Of a stretch of DNA of 64,000 nt, positions 45,596-57,739 are shown one piece after another; the stretch's first letter is position 1; each line of letters begins with the position of its first letter. The translations under genes and the position numbers were made by a program. This DNA comes from Paramyrothecium sp. XJ0827. Taxonomy: Eukaryota > Ascomycota > Sordariomycetes > Hypocreales > Stachybotryaceae. The stretch is taken from positions 1,674,001-1,738,000 of the forward strand of contig JAJFPB010000006.1 in NCBI GenBank assembly GCA_020881915.1. Direction: 5' to 3'. The notes beneath the pieces were generated by a model that saw only the letters and a list, made by a program, of their open reading frames with translations, was not told the origin of the DNA and did no database searches.

Positions 45596-46277
45596 CGCGT
45601 ATCCGACCAATCTGAGACAATCTCACGCAGCTATGGACCGAAGACGAGTGGGAAGGACCTGTCCGAAGCAATTGTCCGAGGTATGTGTGTGATCTCACTG
45701 CGGGCTCGACGAGTATATCCAACATATGAAGGACTGAAATGGACGCTTTGTCTAATCTTGCCTGTGGGGTTCTAAGGCTTCCACTGCAGACCCTGGCTGG
45801 GCTCGCAGGGGTCATCATGCACAATCCGGATAACCGGCCAACCACATCCAATTAAGGGCTTGCTTGTGCAATGACTAATTTCTTGTGAGCATGTAGAGAT
45901 GCCGACAGGTCCATAAAATTAGTGAGGCCCACGGAGGATCCCTGCCACCACGCAGAGATTCGGCGATCCCTTGCCGACGACAGGGAGAGAAATCCGTTCG
46001 CGAAGCAAACAAAAGTGGGAAAACTATTTTAGGGTCCTTGTTCGCTTCCCATTGAATCTCTCCTATTTTCCAGTATCCACTGAGAGCGGTGGAAGCTTTT
46101 GTGTCAAATACAGGCGGCACAAATACGAGACTTGTGCTCAATAGAAAGTACCTTGTTAAGTTGCCTGATGCGATGCAGGAATATTTGATAATACTCGATC
46201 CAGTTGGCCTCAAATATGCACATTTGTTCAAGCCTAACTGTCCCTTACACCTGCTACTTATTCTGCACTACTACATG
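45596..46277. other. intergenic, no gene seen
   Basis: Upstream of the regulator and downstream of the permease; nothing recognised. Confidence 0.5.
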
Positions 46278-48033
46278 CTATGAAGATTGTTGTAAGCTAA
46301 CGCTATCAGATTTGTAACCCTCGACAAACTTGACAGGCGGAGTATACGCTTTGTTGCCATGCGTTACATATGCAATGGCAGCAATGATGATAACACCGAC
46401 CCAGATAAGAGGCGCCCAATTCGCAGAAGCTGTGTCAACGGGGAGTGTGAGTGGAAAGCAGCAAAGGATGACAATAAACAGGCTATAGAGGACAGCAAAG
46501 GCATTGATCGCTATCCCGAAGCGACCGAGGCTCCACTGGGCAAAGGGCAGCTGCTCGCCTCTGACGCGCTTGAGCAAAACACATCCGGTGCTCAGGAGGT
46601 AGGTGCTCATGATACCCAAGGTCGACAGCGACACAAGCACGTTGAAGGCAGTGTCAGATCCGATTTGGATGAGACTGAGGAGAGCAGCACCTATTGACAC
46701 GAGGTAAACGGCGTTGAAAGGCATGTGCCACTTCTTGTCCCTGGAAATGACGTGGTCAGCGCATGTTATCAACGCGTGGAAGTGCCCAAACTTACATGTG
46801 GCCGATCCATTGCGACCCTGGGAGACCTTTGTCTCTTGCAAATGCCCACGTCTCGCGTGAGCAAGTTGCGAGGGTCGTGATGTTCCCGAGGTATACCAAG
46901 AGCCACAGGATGACGTTGAAGAAGAGATTGAGACCAGTAGAGCCAGTTCGCTCGAAGAGGGTGATGAATGGCCAATCAGCCTCAATAACGGGATCGAGTG
47001 GGCCGATGCAGAAGAGCATGGTGATGAGCATGATGAAACCCAGGAAAACATTGCCGACGTACGACCACCAGATGGCTCGTGGCACAACAATGGACGCATT
47101 TTTGACCTCTTCCGACAAGTGAACGATGCTGTCTGAGCCAAAGCAGCACCACAGAACATAGATCTGGGTCGAGATGTATGCAAATCCCATGTTTTCCCAT
47201 CCGCTCTGGTCGGTGAACTGCAGGAACACATCCTCTGCTGCGTTCTTGTCACACAGTACCCACAGCGGTATCATGACGACAAAGAACCCCAGGATGTGGC
47301 CAATTAGACTTGCTGTCTCAAGCTGGGGGAAAAACGAAGTTCCCCATGTATTGAAGGCGATAGTCACGACAATCACAGCCCACATGATCAACGTGATCTG
47401 CCAAGGCTCAAACGCGAAACCGGGCATCGTTACATTGATGCAAGCCTGGACTTGATAGGCGATGGTGTAGCAACTGCTTGCGAAGCTCGCAAGCCAGCCC
47501 AGTGTCGTCATCCAACCCGAGGCATATGAAAGAACCTTCTGATAGCTGGGAGGTGAGAACTCGCTGACCCAATCTGGAGCCGATTAGCCTCAGCACTGCT
47601 TAGGAGAATTGCTTGACTTACGATATTGCCCACCCGAAGTCGGGGCCATCGAAGCCATCTCGGCAAGACTCGCGACGACTGCCGAGTACGCAGTGGTGGT
47701 CGTGACGAAGCACCAGAACACGCCAGCGTATCCGCCATTGGTGAAGCCCGGGGAGAGCGAGATCAAGACGAATTCCCAAGTCGCCATGTAAATGGCCACG
47801 AAACCGATCGAGGACCAGAGCGAGAACGTGCGCTTGAACTGCTGCTTCTTGCCCAGTCGCTTCATGTCCAGGCGATCCTGGTGCTCGTTGTGAAAACCAT
47901 CCTGCTCCTCCTCGTCCTCGGGCAGCAGTGGCGAAACAAGATGCGGGTTCCTAGCAGCCTCCTTGGACGCATCCGAAGCATTGTATTGCCCATTCATCTC
48001 GACTGCCGAGGCCTTCAATGCGCTCTCGGCCAT
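46278..48033 (-). CDS. amino-acid/GABA/choline permease (APC superfamily)
   Basis: Exons 48033-47622, 47573-46796 and 46740-46278 on the minus strand, 550 residues. Twelve-helix plasma-membrane transporter of the ACT family (Uga4/Hnm1 type). Signatures: SLWSSIGFVAIYMATWE in helix 1, SLAEMASMAPTSGGQYHWVSEFSP at the first junction, GWLASFASSCYTIAYQ, and CCFGSDSIVHLSEEVKNASIVVPRAI in the middle. Substrate may be GABA, choline or another amine; it cannot be read from sequence. The acidic N-terminus with EDEEEQDG is cytosolic. Confidence 0.9.
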
Positions 48034-49142
48034 CTTATATCTCAGTGTCAACACGTGACGTCGTGACGGCCGACTCGCGATAACTGCAGTAGCGAATAGC
48101 TCAGAGAGGGGATAGGAGAGAGCGCGACCGAAGGTATTTGAATTTTTCAGCGGAGGATGCGCCGTACGCACGCGCTAGCTTGTCTCAGCTGCCGATAGCT
48201 TTGCCCCCATGTTAGATGGCGATATCCCCTAGTCTAGGTGGAGAGACTGCATGGGTGTGGCTGGTGGAGAGGGACCATCTATTCGCCCATCGAGCCCACC
48301 TTTCTATGTAGTAGGCTGCAGCTAGCAACTCAACACAAGGATGAACAGCGAACGGCTCGAGAGTGATGCTGTAGGGTGCTATCGTCACCAATCCTAGCTG
48401 TCCCCGCCTTATCTGGACGCCACATGAGCTGTGCTGATAAATTGTGCTCTTAATCAAGCAAGAATTGATATCATCGCTCTGTCTCGCCTCGCCCTCCAAT
48501 CCTCCCTGTCTGCGAATAGGGCCACGACCTATTGAGACGGGCCTTCAACGCCCTCTTAGTCTGATAGCAACTCTTGTTCAATCCGCTATCCTACGCTACA
48601 ATCAAAGAAACGATTCGTAAGACAAATATCACGACTAAAGCAACGCTCAAACTCAGTCTGCTGCACCCTGGCTTCTGGCTGGGTTACACATCTCCCACGG
48701 TGTTAGCCTCTGGTGAACCTTTGAAGGCATCATAGTTGTTGCAAGGACAAGGACGCCATTCTCAAGTCCCAGCGAACTACCCATCGAACTAGACAAGAGT
48801 AGAATCACATCACGTCTGTAGAGGGTGCAGCAGATCATCACGTGGTGATCGTGTAACCCCGCATATGAAGCTGTTCAGCCTCACATTACGAGGGATGGTT
48901 CACATAAAACTCATATTCCAGAGTCACTAATTTGCCGACTGGCCACTACTCAACAAGAACGATGAATTCGAGACTTCACACTCTTTCGAATTTCGCAGGT
49001 ACCCGCCCTGAGTAAGGGTGCATACCTCAGTAATGGGTCTGAGTCATCCCCACCGGAACCATCCATGCACGAAAACAATTCTTGGGATCCGAGCTTTAGC
49101 ACTAATTTGGCACGTCTCAAGAAGCTGTTTGCCTACGAAGGT
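48034..49142. other. intergenic, no gene seen
   Basis: Upstream region of the permease. No gene recognised. Confidence 0.5.
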
Positions 49143-49558
49143 TTACCTTCGGGGGTTCCGAAAGGCTTCCCCGAATCCATAGACTTTCAGTGGTTGTGTA
49201 GAAAGTAGGAAGGGAGGAGGGGGGGACTTAACGAGGAGATTATCGATATTCAAGCAACCAAGCCCTCGAGAAAAGTCTTCTCCATCCGAGCCTTCTGAAC
49301 CTTCCAGCAAACCCAGAGCCACCTCCATAAGCTTAATTCCTTTCGAATGAGAAGCACCAAGCACTGTGGCCAACTCGTTCGGGGCATCCTTTACGAACAC
49401 TCTAGCATGCTATATCTCCCCAGTTTTGCATAGGATTCGTGAATAGACGGCTTTGGCGTTTACCGACGTGGGATGAGGTTTTTCCACCGCAGACTCGAGC
49501 CCTTTAAGTAGCTTTGGCATGGTCTGCAGCAGTCCATCGCAAGAGACGTACGAATGAC
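49143..49558 (-). pseudogene. coding relic of unknown family with one stop
   Basis: One minus-strand frame reads as coherent protein for about 138 codons except for a TAG at 49412-49410. Before the stop: GLLQTMPKLLKGLESAVEK and AVYSRILCKTGEI; after it: HARVFVKDAPNELATVLGAS, IKLMEVALGLLEGSEGSDGE and GLGCLNIDNLL. The part past about 49240 (SPPPPFLLS) looks non-coding, possibly an intron. No start, no complete domain and no family recognised. It could be a gene fragment left by a deletion. Confidence 0.35.
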
Positions 49559-49876
49559 ACCTAACTCAGCCTCACACAACTCTAACATAAGCCTTCGAGG
49601 TTATCTGCGGGTGGAGCTAAGTGAGTATAGCTCAAGCGCCTTTGGTTAAATTGAGATCTCACGGTCGCATCAGTAAAGTAGATCTGCTGCTTTCGACTGC
49701 TAGCAGATACTTCCTAGACAAGGTGCAACTGCTGAGGAATTGGAAACGAATGCATGTTTGGCTTCAAGTGGTAACTCGAACTCCGCTACTTTCTTGGCCA
49801 GGTATCATGTTCACGAATTTCCAGCATCGTAGGAGTAGTGTTTTCTTTTTCTCATTTCTATTGGGACCAAGGCTTC

Positions 49877-51379
49877 TTACCTAAATTCATCCAAGAACTT
49901 CTGGTGGAAATCCTTGATGCTTTCGATCCACTCAGTTCCCGGAGCCAAGAAAGTGATTCTGAAGTGCAAGGTGCCCTCAGCCTGTCCGAAGCCGCTACCT
50001 GCGACAATGCAAACTCCCGTAGCATCTAGCATTCGGAGGCAGTAGAACTCATCTGGCTTCCGACCCTCCTTTGCAGCGGCCTCGGCTGCCTTTGCCGGAA
50101 GGCGAATTGTTGGGAATAGATACATGGAGCCCTGCGGCTCGCCACATTCAATGCCTTCCATCTCCTTGAAGGCCTCGTAGAGAGCGAACGCGCGACGCTT
50201 GAGTTCGTTGAAAATAGTCGTGTTTTCCTCGTTATACAGCTCGTAGGATGGCGAGCCAGGTTGTGGCGGGTTGACCATGAGTTCTACCAGACATTGACCG
50301 ATAACGGGTGCGCAGAGGGTTATCGAAACAAACTTGTAGATCTGCTCCTCCACCTTGGGATCAAATCCAACGGTCTCAAAGTAACCGCCTCGATGACCAC
50401 ACTCTCCGATCAGTCCCTTGGACGTGGAGTGCATGGATGCGAGTTCCAGCCCCTCGAATTTCTCGGGGGTCTCTGCGCGAAGGTTGTAAAGCACCTTGCG
50501 GAAAGAGTGGAATTCGCCAATGAAAACGTTGGCCTGGTAGACTTCGTCGGCCAACACTACCAGTTCCTTCTCGGCAGCAAACTCGAGAACTGAACGGACA
50601 TCCGACTCGGAAAGAGAGGCACCGGTGGGGTTACCGGGATTGATGACGACGATGGCTCGGACATCGATGCCCGAGCTCGTGGCCTTTTCGTAAGACTTCT
50701 TGATCTCGTCCAAGGAAGTACCCCAGCTAGCCTGCTCGTTCAGATAGTAGGGGACACATGTGGCGTCAAGAACTGCAAGCGCCGCGGTGTACAGGGGATA
50801 TTGAGGGATAGGAGTGAGGATGCCAGTCTTGGGACCAGCGCAGATGACGTGTAGCAACGTGTTGACGGCCGACGAGGCTCCACCAGAGAGATAGATGTGA
50901 GCTGGGTCGGCAGGATGACCATCTCGTCCTAAACAGTGTTAGTTCCTTGTGCTGCTTGAAGAGAGCTTGCGAGATGACTACGTACTCTCCAAGAATTTGG
51001 CAATGCTCTCCTTGATAGCAGGGTTGCCCGCGCTGGCACTGTAGGCACCAACACTACCCACTTGCTTCAGCAACCACCTCGCCCTCTCTACCACATCAGG
51101 CTTGTAGTCAAGTGTGTTCAAGAGGACTTCTTCATGGTCCAAAAGCTTGGGGTTCTCCAGCAAACTCAAGACTTGGCGGTAAAAGGTGATGGGTTTCTGG
51201 CCGAGTTGCTGGGGGTTTCCGATATTGCTGCTGATGATTTGGTCGAAGGGGAGATCGGCTCCTTCACCTCTGCGCAGCTTGGCACGGTACTCCTCCGACT
51301 TGAGGGCCAATTCGCCGCGGACGGCGTATTTCGCCTTCACCACATGGGGGTTGACGTTGTCGATGTTCAGCCGAGGCAT
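49877..51379 (-). CDS. alanine aminotransferase
   Basis: Pyridoxal-phosphate enzyme exchanging amino groups between alanine and 2-oxoglutarate. Exons 51379-50986 and 50928-49877 on the minus strand, 481 residues. Signatures: SSNIGNPQQLGQKPITFYRQ near the N-terminus, YLSGGASSAVNTLL, PIPQYPLYTAAL, VVINPGNPTGASLS, ADEVYQANVF and the PLP-lysine segment SMHSTSKGLIGECGHRGGY. No mitochondrial presequence is evident with this start (MPRLNIDNVNPHVVKAKYAV), so a cytosolic form is likely. Confidence 0.94.
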
Positions 51380-52539
51380 CTTGAAATTGCTCAGACACGG
51401 GGAAGGGAAATGATGTTGCGATCACTCGAGCAGGATTGGCGGTCTCCACGATGAAGGGATAAAAGAATGACGCGGAATGATTCCAGTATATCTGATTCTG
51501 CCTTGGTAAATCAGGCTGGCAATTTAGTGAATGTAACTCAATTGAGGCAAAAGGATGACGATGCCTGTTCCACAGGCCGATGCCGCTACAAAAATGTCAC
51601 TATGCGTTTCTCGTGGTGGGGCGATTTCCAGGGAAGTGGTTATCAGCGATAAGATAAGATAGCACAAGTGTTTCTTCGTCGCCTTAGAATTGATGGTTCA
51701 TTAGGAGCCACAAGAAGAACTGTCAGACTTTCAGAGGTTTGGAAATTGTCCACTATTGTAATTTGATTGAGTCATACCATCGAGGCTGGTTGCCCCAATT
51801 CCTACGTATGTTATCGCACTTAGCTAACTCTTTCCAGGTCAACCTACACCGTTCCTGAAGTGAGAAAATGAAGCCAACTTGAAAGGACGTTCAATGCGTG
51901 TTACATGTTGAGTCTGCAATTTTCAGTAAAAAGCCAGCTATACGCAGAAATATGGTCATGTATGAGGGATGACCTCAGCCTTGGCAACGTATGCTTGACT
52001 TTGTCTTCTCCAGACATGTGTTCTGTTATTTAAAACCCCGTCATATTAATTCTCCATCGATCACTTTCATATTTGCCAATGTCATGGAAAATGTACACAC
52101 AAACGATCGGACTTGATGTTGAATAGATTATTTCTTTTCGTGGAGAATTGAAATGTATTCTCATGCTCGACCTCCGCACTCAAGGAATATGGCATTGTTC
52201 AGATCACGTTTATGAAGCAAGCTGATAGTACAGGGTAGGCCGGACCGGGAGATGATCACCTGCCAATCTTGGCGTAGCGTCGTCAAAGTGACAGAGCGCT
52301 AGTCCAAAAGTGGACGAGACCCCTACGCCCTGAGTCTGGAGAAATCCCCTCCCCCCAAATCTCCCGGTTCCGCCGGTCCAATTTCCTCTCAACACCATAC
52401 TTCGCGCTTCGTGATCGTTTGCTCCGCCTTCGTCGCGAGCACCTTGTTCCGCCGCCACGGCGCGGCATGTCATTCTTTTGAAATAGCTCATACAAGTAGT
52501 CCATTTTGGACATCCACACTCCTTACTCACTCCATTTCC
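51380..52539. other. divergent intergenic region, no gene seen
   Basis: Between alanine aminotransferase (minus) and the secreted protein gene (plus). No gene recognised. Confidence 0.5.
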
Positions 52540-53343
52540 ATGCGTGCACTTACATGGATAGCGCCGCTCTTTGGCGCCGCGCTCGTGTCCGCCAACGACA
52601 ACGATAGCGGCACAGTTTGGGCGACACCGCATGACAGCTATTCGTCCTCGATCGGCGTGCTGGGCTGTAAGATCGATACCAACCGCGTCGCTTACTGGCC
52701 CGGCTCCGTCGACTGCAACAACATCTGCGTTTCCCTCAGCTACGGCGACCGCACCGTCAAACTCTTGCGCATCGATCAATCCGGCGGCGCGTACGACGTC
52801 AGCTACGATGCCTGGAACTATCTCCTCACCGGCCACGGCGCCGCTGACCAACCAACCGCCGGCGGAGCGACCGCAATGACCTTCCAGAACCTAGATCCTT
52901 GGGAGTGCGAGGACTTGATCTGGACCGACGACCACAAGTTGCCTCTCAGCGCCGCCAACAGCATGAACTTCCTCGCGAGCTGTCTCGACCAGCCAAACTC
53001 CTGGGTCGGTGAAAACTACGTGCTGTACAACGTGCTCGACGCCATTTGCAGCCTCGGCCGCGACGAGGAGTGCGTGCTCGACTGGCCCACGGCCAACCAG
53101 CCCACGTGCCCAAATATGCTTGGCGAGATGGTGCCCCTTACAGACGCACCTGTCTTCAACATCCGATATCCGAGCGGCGAAACCGTGGAGGCGTCGTCGG
53201 GCCAGATTGTGGAGGGGAGCAGTGCCCCGGCACTCAGCGTCAGTATTGACGAAGGTCTGGGGTGGACGTTGGGACGACCGAGAACGGCAATATGGGCTCT
53301 GTCGCTTCTTGTGCCCATTATTCGCCATGCCGGAGTCTTTTGA
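52540..53343 (+). CDS. secreted, probably GPI-anchored protein of unknown function
   Basis: Single exon, 267 residues from the ATG giving a signal peptide (MRALTWIAPLFGAALVSA). The body holds GVLGCKIDTNRVAYWPGSVD, CNNICVSLSYGDRTVKLLRI and GGAYDVSYDAWNYL, then further cysteines (WECEDL, ASCLDQ, AICSLG, EECVLD, PTCPNM), so a disulfide-bonded extracellular fold is likely. The end has a short serine-rich spacer and a hydrophobic tail (IWALSLLVPIIRHAGVF) after a small basic hinge, as in GPI-anchored proteins. The N-terminal half resembles conserved fungal secreted proteins, but I can name no function. Confidence 0.75.
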   Translation: MRALTWIAPLFGAALVSANDNDSGTVWATPHDSYSSSIGVLGCKIDTNRVAYWPGSVDCNNICVSLSYGDRTVKLLRIDQSGGAYDVSYDAWNYLLTGHGAADQPTAGGATAMTFQNLDPWECEDLIWTDDHKLPLSAANSMNFLASCLDQPNSWVGENYVLYNVLDAICSLGRDEECVLDWPTANQPTCPNMLGEMVPLTDAPVFNIRYPSGETVEASSGQIVEGSSAPALSVSIDEGLGWTLGRPRTAIWALSLLVPIIRHAGVF

Positions 53344-53718
53344 AGAGGCTAGAGGGATGTGATGGAGGAGGGAAGCATGTTAATAGCCTTTGTTGACGAG
53401 TAGATGTTTTATGATACCCCAACATTGTTCTTGTGCTACTGGGAGACCCTCATCCTTGGACCATTAAGTCTCATCGAGACAACGATCGCTGCGAATGAAA
53501 GCACTTGACGCAACTGTCCCAGCGTGTCTCAAATGACTTGCCGAGACAGCTGGGGACCGCGTGGAAATGTTGCGGGCACCGCGTGGCCCTCCCTTCCTAC
53601 GGCTGCGTCACATTCCAATTTGAGTGCAAGGGTGACATTACAAGGTCAGCACGAAACACGTTGTCAATTTTTGCTCCATTGAATGGTATCATACAGGCTC
53701 CCTCCCTCTCTCATCTCT

Positions 53719-54010
53719 TTACTTCTTCATGTGCAACGCATCCTTGACCTTGTCCACAATGGACTCCTTATGATGACCCGTACCCGGATGGTTGCCGGGA
53801 GCAGAGCTGCCGAGGCCAGCGGATCTCGGCTGCTCATTGGGATCTTCGGTCATGCTGTCGGTGGGATGAAGCTGCGCCGTGTCAACAATCCTTCAGTGAT
53901 GAGCTTCCGAAGTATGAGTGACAGACCTTCTGCTCCTCACGCTCGGCGCGGGCCATGAGGTCGTGCTCGGCAACGGCCGCATCATCAGAAATGCCTGTTG
54001 ATCTGTTCAT
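53719..54010 (-). CDS. small hydrophilic protein (78 residues), spliced
   Basis: Exons 54010-53927 and 53871-53719 on the minus strand with a 55-nt intron; phase 0 at the junction joins EREEQK to LHPTDSMTEDPNEQPRSAGL. The protein is hydrophilic, with a Gly/His-rich segment (SAPGNHPGTGHHK) and a basic helical end (ESIVDKVKDALHMKK), a layout seen in small fungal stress- or conidiation-associated proteins. It has no membrane segment, signal or cysteine. Neither exon alone is long, so a simple reading-frame search misses it. Function unknown. Confidence 0.72.
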
Positions 54011-55536
54011 GCTTGCGGTTGTGTCTTTCTGTGTCTGAGCGTATGTGGGTCTTGACTATCTGGTGTGAGTTGGGAAAATCACTTCGCTCACGAGGTCAGA
54101 AGCCGAAAGCCCCTTTATACTACCAGGCACATCCCCGACATCTTTAGTCACAAGAAACCACTCTCACACCACCCTGCGCATGAATCCAACCATATGATGT
54201 CCCACCCACGTCATGGCTTATGAAGGTTGAAGTCTGATACGTGAGGGCGACAATACCCCGCCAGCCGATCAACCAGTCCCAAGACAATTTACAGTCCAAA
54301 TGTGCCTTGATCACTGTGCTGCCACAAAACCTTAGGCCTCTGCACAGTTTAGCCTAGACTGTACGCCCATCCTTCTTCTCGCACTATTGAGGTTAAAGAT
54401 CAACCTTACTCCGAGGACGGGATATCACAACGTGCGTCACAGGGTCCAATGTCAGGCGATCTAAATGGATGGAAGTTTCGCGATGGAAGCCGGCTACGTC
54501 AGTTGGTGCCCTCGGACCAGTTATAACCATGGCACATAAGCAGGACAGACGAAATGGAATCCAGCACCAGCTATCAAGGGACTCTCTCCTAATCGGCAAG
54601 CGGTTAGTAGGAAAGGCGACACCGCAAAATCAGGATTATAAGGTAATAAAGAAGGTAATATAAGCGACGACTTCTACCAGGATTCTCATCAGATTCTGGT
54701 GAATAGAAGCAAATGAATATAACAAAAAGCTTCAAAATATCTATGAAATCTCTTGAAAAATGACATACTTTATTTTCCATGTCTTCAGTTTTATTTTATC
54801 TATTGACATTTTTCATTTTGCGGTCCGCGTGTTATTGCCCGCGGCTTGATCTGATCGCTACTGTTCATCGGCGGTGGAAGCCACGGGAAGCCACGGAATG
54901 CTCGGAGCTGCATGATTCGCAATCCACCTTGACCTAATTGGTACTGGCTCGAATGAATGCCTGGCCTACCTACTTTGTGGTCGCGGACTGAGAGACACAG
55001 ACTGCAGGTTCCGGAAGCCACGGCATGTTACCAGGCTTCCACTTGCGCGCTGGAAAATAATTGGCGAGCTCTTCTCCTCCAGAAAGCCCATCAATACGAA
55101 CTTGCTTCAGCTGAGTGATAGGTATCCGCGGAGATACAGAAAGTCGTCCCATGTTGCGCAGCGTACATGTGCCGTCTTGTCCTGGTTCTTGTCACAGCCC
55201 GTGACCAGGTCCGCCGAGCAATTGTGTAATCAGACTCACAGCCATTGGACGTGCTAGCAAGCTGCTCGGCGAGTAGTAACAATTTAGGCTATGGCCTGCC
55301 GGTGGGTTTGAGCTCATCAGCCCATTTTGAGCGCATGCGACCGAACATGGTAAGACTTCTGCGTCTGGGAGGAGGCCCAATCGTATTCATCAGGCTGCTC
55401 GTACATCGTGTGAGCTCTGCCATATTCACGCAGAAAAGTACTTTTTGGTATAAAAGAAGAACTGTGCAATGTGAATCACTGTATCTAAACAATAGCCTTT
55501 CTTCAAGAAGTCGCTGACGATACTGTAACATCTACA
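54011..55536. other. divergent intergenic region, 1.5 kb
   Basis: Between the small protein (minus) and P450nor (plus). AT-rich patch at about 54650-54820. A 60-codon minus-strand frame at 55152-54970 is open, but I cannot assign it. Confidence 0.45.
55449..55456 (+). promoter_or_regulatory. TATA box of P450nor gene
   Basis: TATAAAAG, about 80-90 bp upstream of the ATG at 55537. Confidence 0.6.
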
Positions 55537-57112
55537 ATGTCATCTACAATCCCTCACTTTCCATTCAAGCGAGCTTCTGGCTTAGAGCCACCGGCAGAGT
55601 ATGCCAGGCTCCGCACCGATGAGCCTGTTTCTCGTGTGCAATTGTTTGACGGAAGCCTGGCGTGGCTTGTTGTCAAGTATCACGATGTCTGCAAGGTAGC
55701 CACGGACGACAGGCTCTCCAAGGTAGCACCAGCCAGATAAAAAGTCTGCTCGACTTGTCTAACTGGAGACAGGAAAGGACAAGATCTGGGTTCCCTGAGC
55801 TCAGCGCTGGTGGGAAGGCTGCAGCCAAAAACAAACCGACGTTTGTTGACATGGACGCACCGGCTCATATGCATCAGAGGTAAGGAATCCAGCCTTCCTG
55901 AAATGAATGCAACTGATTGCATGAGCAGGAGCATGGTAGAACCGCTTTTCGTCAAAAATCACATCCACTCGTTGAAGCATTACATCCAAAAGACAGTCGA
56001 CGATCTGCTCAACGCTTTGGATTCGGAAGGATGTTCAGAGCCTGTCGACCTGATAGAAAAATTTGCTTTGCCGGTCCCATCCTTCGTATGTTTGTACAAA
56101 GCTATCAATCCTTGGTGACTCTGCTAAAGTGTAACTGTTGCAGATTATTTATACAATCCTTGGGGTGCCTTTTGAAGATCTTGAATACCTAACCACCCAA
56201 AATGCTATCCGCAGCAACGGAAGCGGTACTGCACAAGAGGCGGCTGCAGCAAACCAGTCAGTTCCACCCATGGAAAATGAAACCACCTGTTGACTCCTGT
56301 TTAGGGAGCTTCTAGACTACCTTGCCAAGCTGGTAGATCTCCGCAAGCAAGAGCCGAAGGACGATCTCATTAGCAAGCTTGTTGTGGAACAACTGAGGCC
56401 TGGTCATATTCAGGATTCAGATGCAGTACAAATTGCATTCCTGCTTCTCGTTGCAGGAAACGCGACCATGGTCAATATGATCGCTCTCGTGAGTGACTTT
56501 CTCGGTCATCGTTACGTGGGTTTGCATTGACAAATGATGCAGGGCGTTGTTACCTTGGCACAGCACCCAGAACAATTGGAAGAGCTCAAGGCCGATCCCT
56601 CCCTTGTGCATGGATTCGTAGCAGAGCTATGTCGATATCATGTCGGATCGGCGCTGGCGATGAAGCGCGTCGCAAAGGAGGACATTGAGCTTGGTGGGAA
56701 GGTAAATTGGCAACCTTCAAGACACAGACCTTATAGTTGTACGCTAATTGTACGAACAACAGATCATTCACGTCGGTGAAGGCATCATTGCTTCCAACCA
56801 GTCGGCAAATCGCGACGAAGACGTCTTTCCGATCGCAGACGAGTTCAACATTCATCGCAAGAAAGGTTCTCATGATGCTCTTGGTTTCGGATTTGGCCCA
56901 CATCGATGCATTGCTGAGCCATTGGCGGTGGCAGAGCTAGAAACTGTGTTTGGTACGTAATGGACTTCGGCCATTGTGAACACTGCTGATTTTTGGCAGC
57001 CTCTCTTCTTCGGAAGATGCCAAACCTTCGGATCGCCATCCCGATTGAGGAGATTGAGTATACACCATTGCACAAAGATGTTGGCATCGTCAGGCTGCCA
57101 GTTACCTGGTAA
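55537..57112 (+). CDS. cytochrome P450nor, nitric oxide reductase (CYP55 family)
   Basis: Fungal denitrification enzyme: reduces two NO to N2O using NADH or NADPH directly, without a redox partner. Eight exons: 55537-55722, 55773-55879, 55929-56085, 56144-56256, 56305-56488, 56543-56701, 56763-56952 and 57000-57112; every junction is in phase, giving 402 residues, the usual length. Signatures are [60 protein letters not shown] (I-helix, with the threonine of proton delivery), [14 protein letters not shown] (conserved serine) and the heme loop [11 protein letters not shown]. No signal for membrane or mitochondria at this start; related species make cytosolic and mitochondrial forms from alternative starts. 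The family is thought to derive from bacterial (actinobacterial) P450s by ancient transfer. Confidence 0.95.
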
Positions 57113-57739
57113 TCGGAACTGCACGAGTTTAGTGGACGTATGATGAGATGGCTCTTGCTTTTAGATTTTGGTAGTTTGCCAGACGTGGGGGAACCCTGGC
57201 CCGTTAATGGATGATCTCTCCTTATTTTACACGTTGTCGGAGAGTCTTGGCCTTCTATATTAAGCCCTTGCGTGATCCCTCCACCCCACTCACGATGGAT
57301 CCACCTTTAACGTCCTAATAACATCAATTTGATCCAATTGTACATTCGAAATAATGGTCGTGGCGAGAACGTACTAGAGGCTGTTTCTGCCGTTTCTTTG
57401 AAGAAGAACCAGCCCCCGGCTTAAACTGTGGTAGTTATGGAAAACTGAACTATTCGCACCGACTGGCCGAGGTTCGACTCGATGCAGTGGCTCCCGAGAA
57501 AGTGTACAGCTTCGACGTAGGTGAAGTTTGTTTCGCGGTATTTCCGAACATCAGGTGTGCGCAGGTCAAGATATAGAGTCTCACAGCAAATGGTAAGTGG
57601 TTTTGTTCCCGGGAATTGTTTATTCATTAAATGAGCGTCGTAAGTAAATCGTAGACACATAAAAGGAAATCTCCTTATCTCATGAGCGTCATAAAACCTC
57701 ATCCCCCTTTAACTTTTGGTTGTTCCACGCCGAAGCCAT
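57113..57739. other. convergent intergenic
   Basis: Holds an open minus-strand frame of 93 codons (57702-57421) just past the small secreted protein gene. It has no signal or known motif and is probably 3' untranslated sequence. Confidence 0.4.

Noticed and set aside
52210..52851. 213-codon minus-strand frame
   Set aside because: Overlaps the start of the secreted protein gene and lacks any protein-like motif.
57465..57490. GGTTCGACTC-like word resembling a tRNA T-loop
   Set aside because: No matching acceptor, D or anticodon stems around it on either strand.
57421..57702. 93-codon minus-strand frame
   Set aside because: Lies just past the small secreted protein gene on the same strand; no family or signal, likely 3' untranslated sequence.
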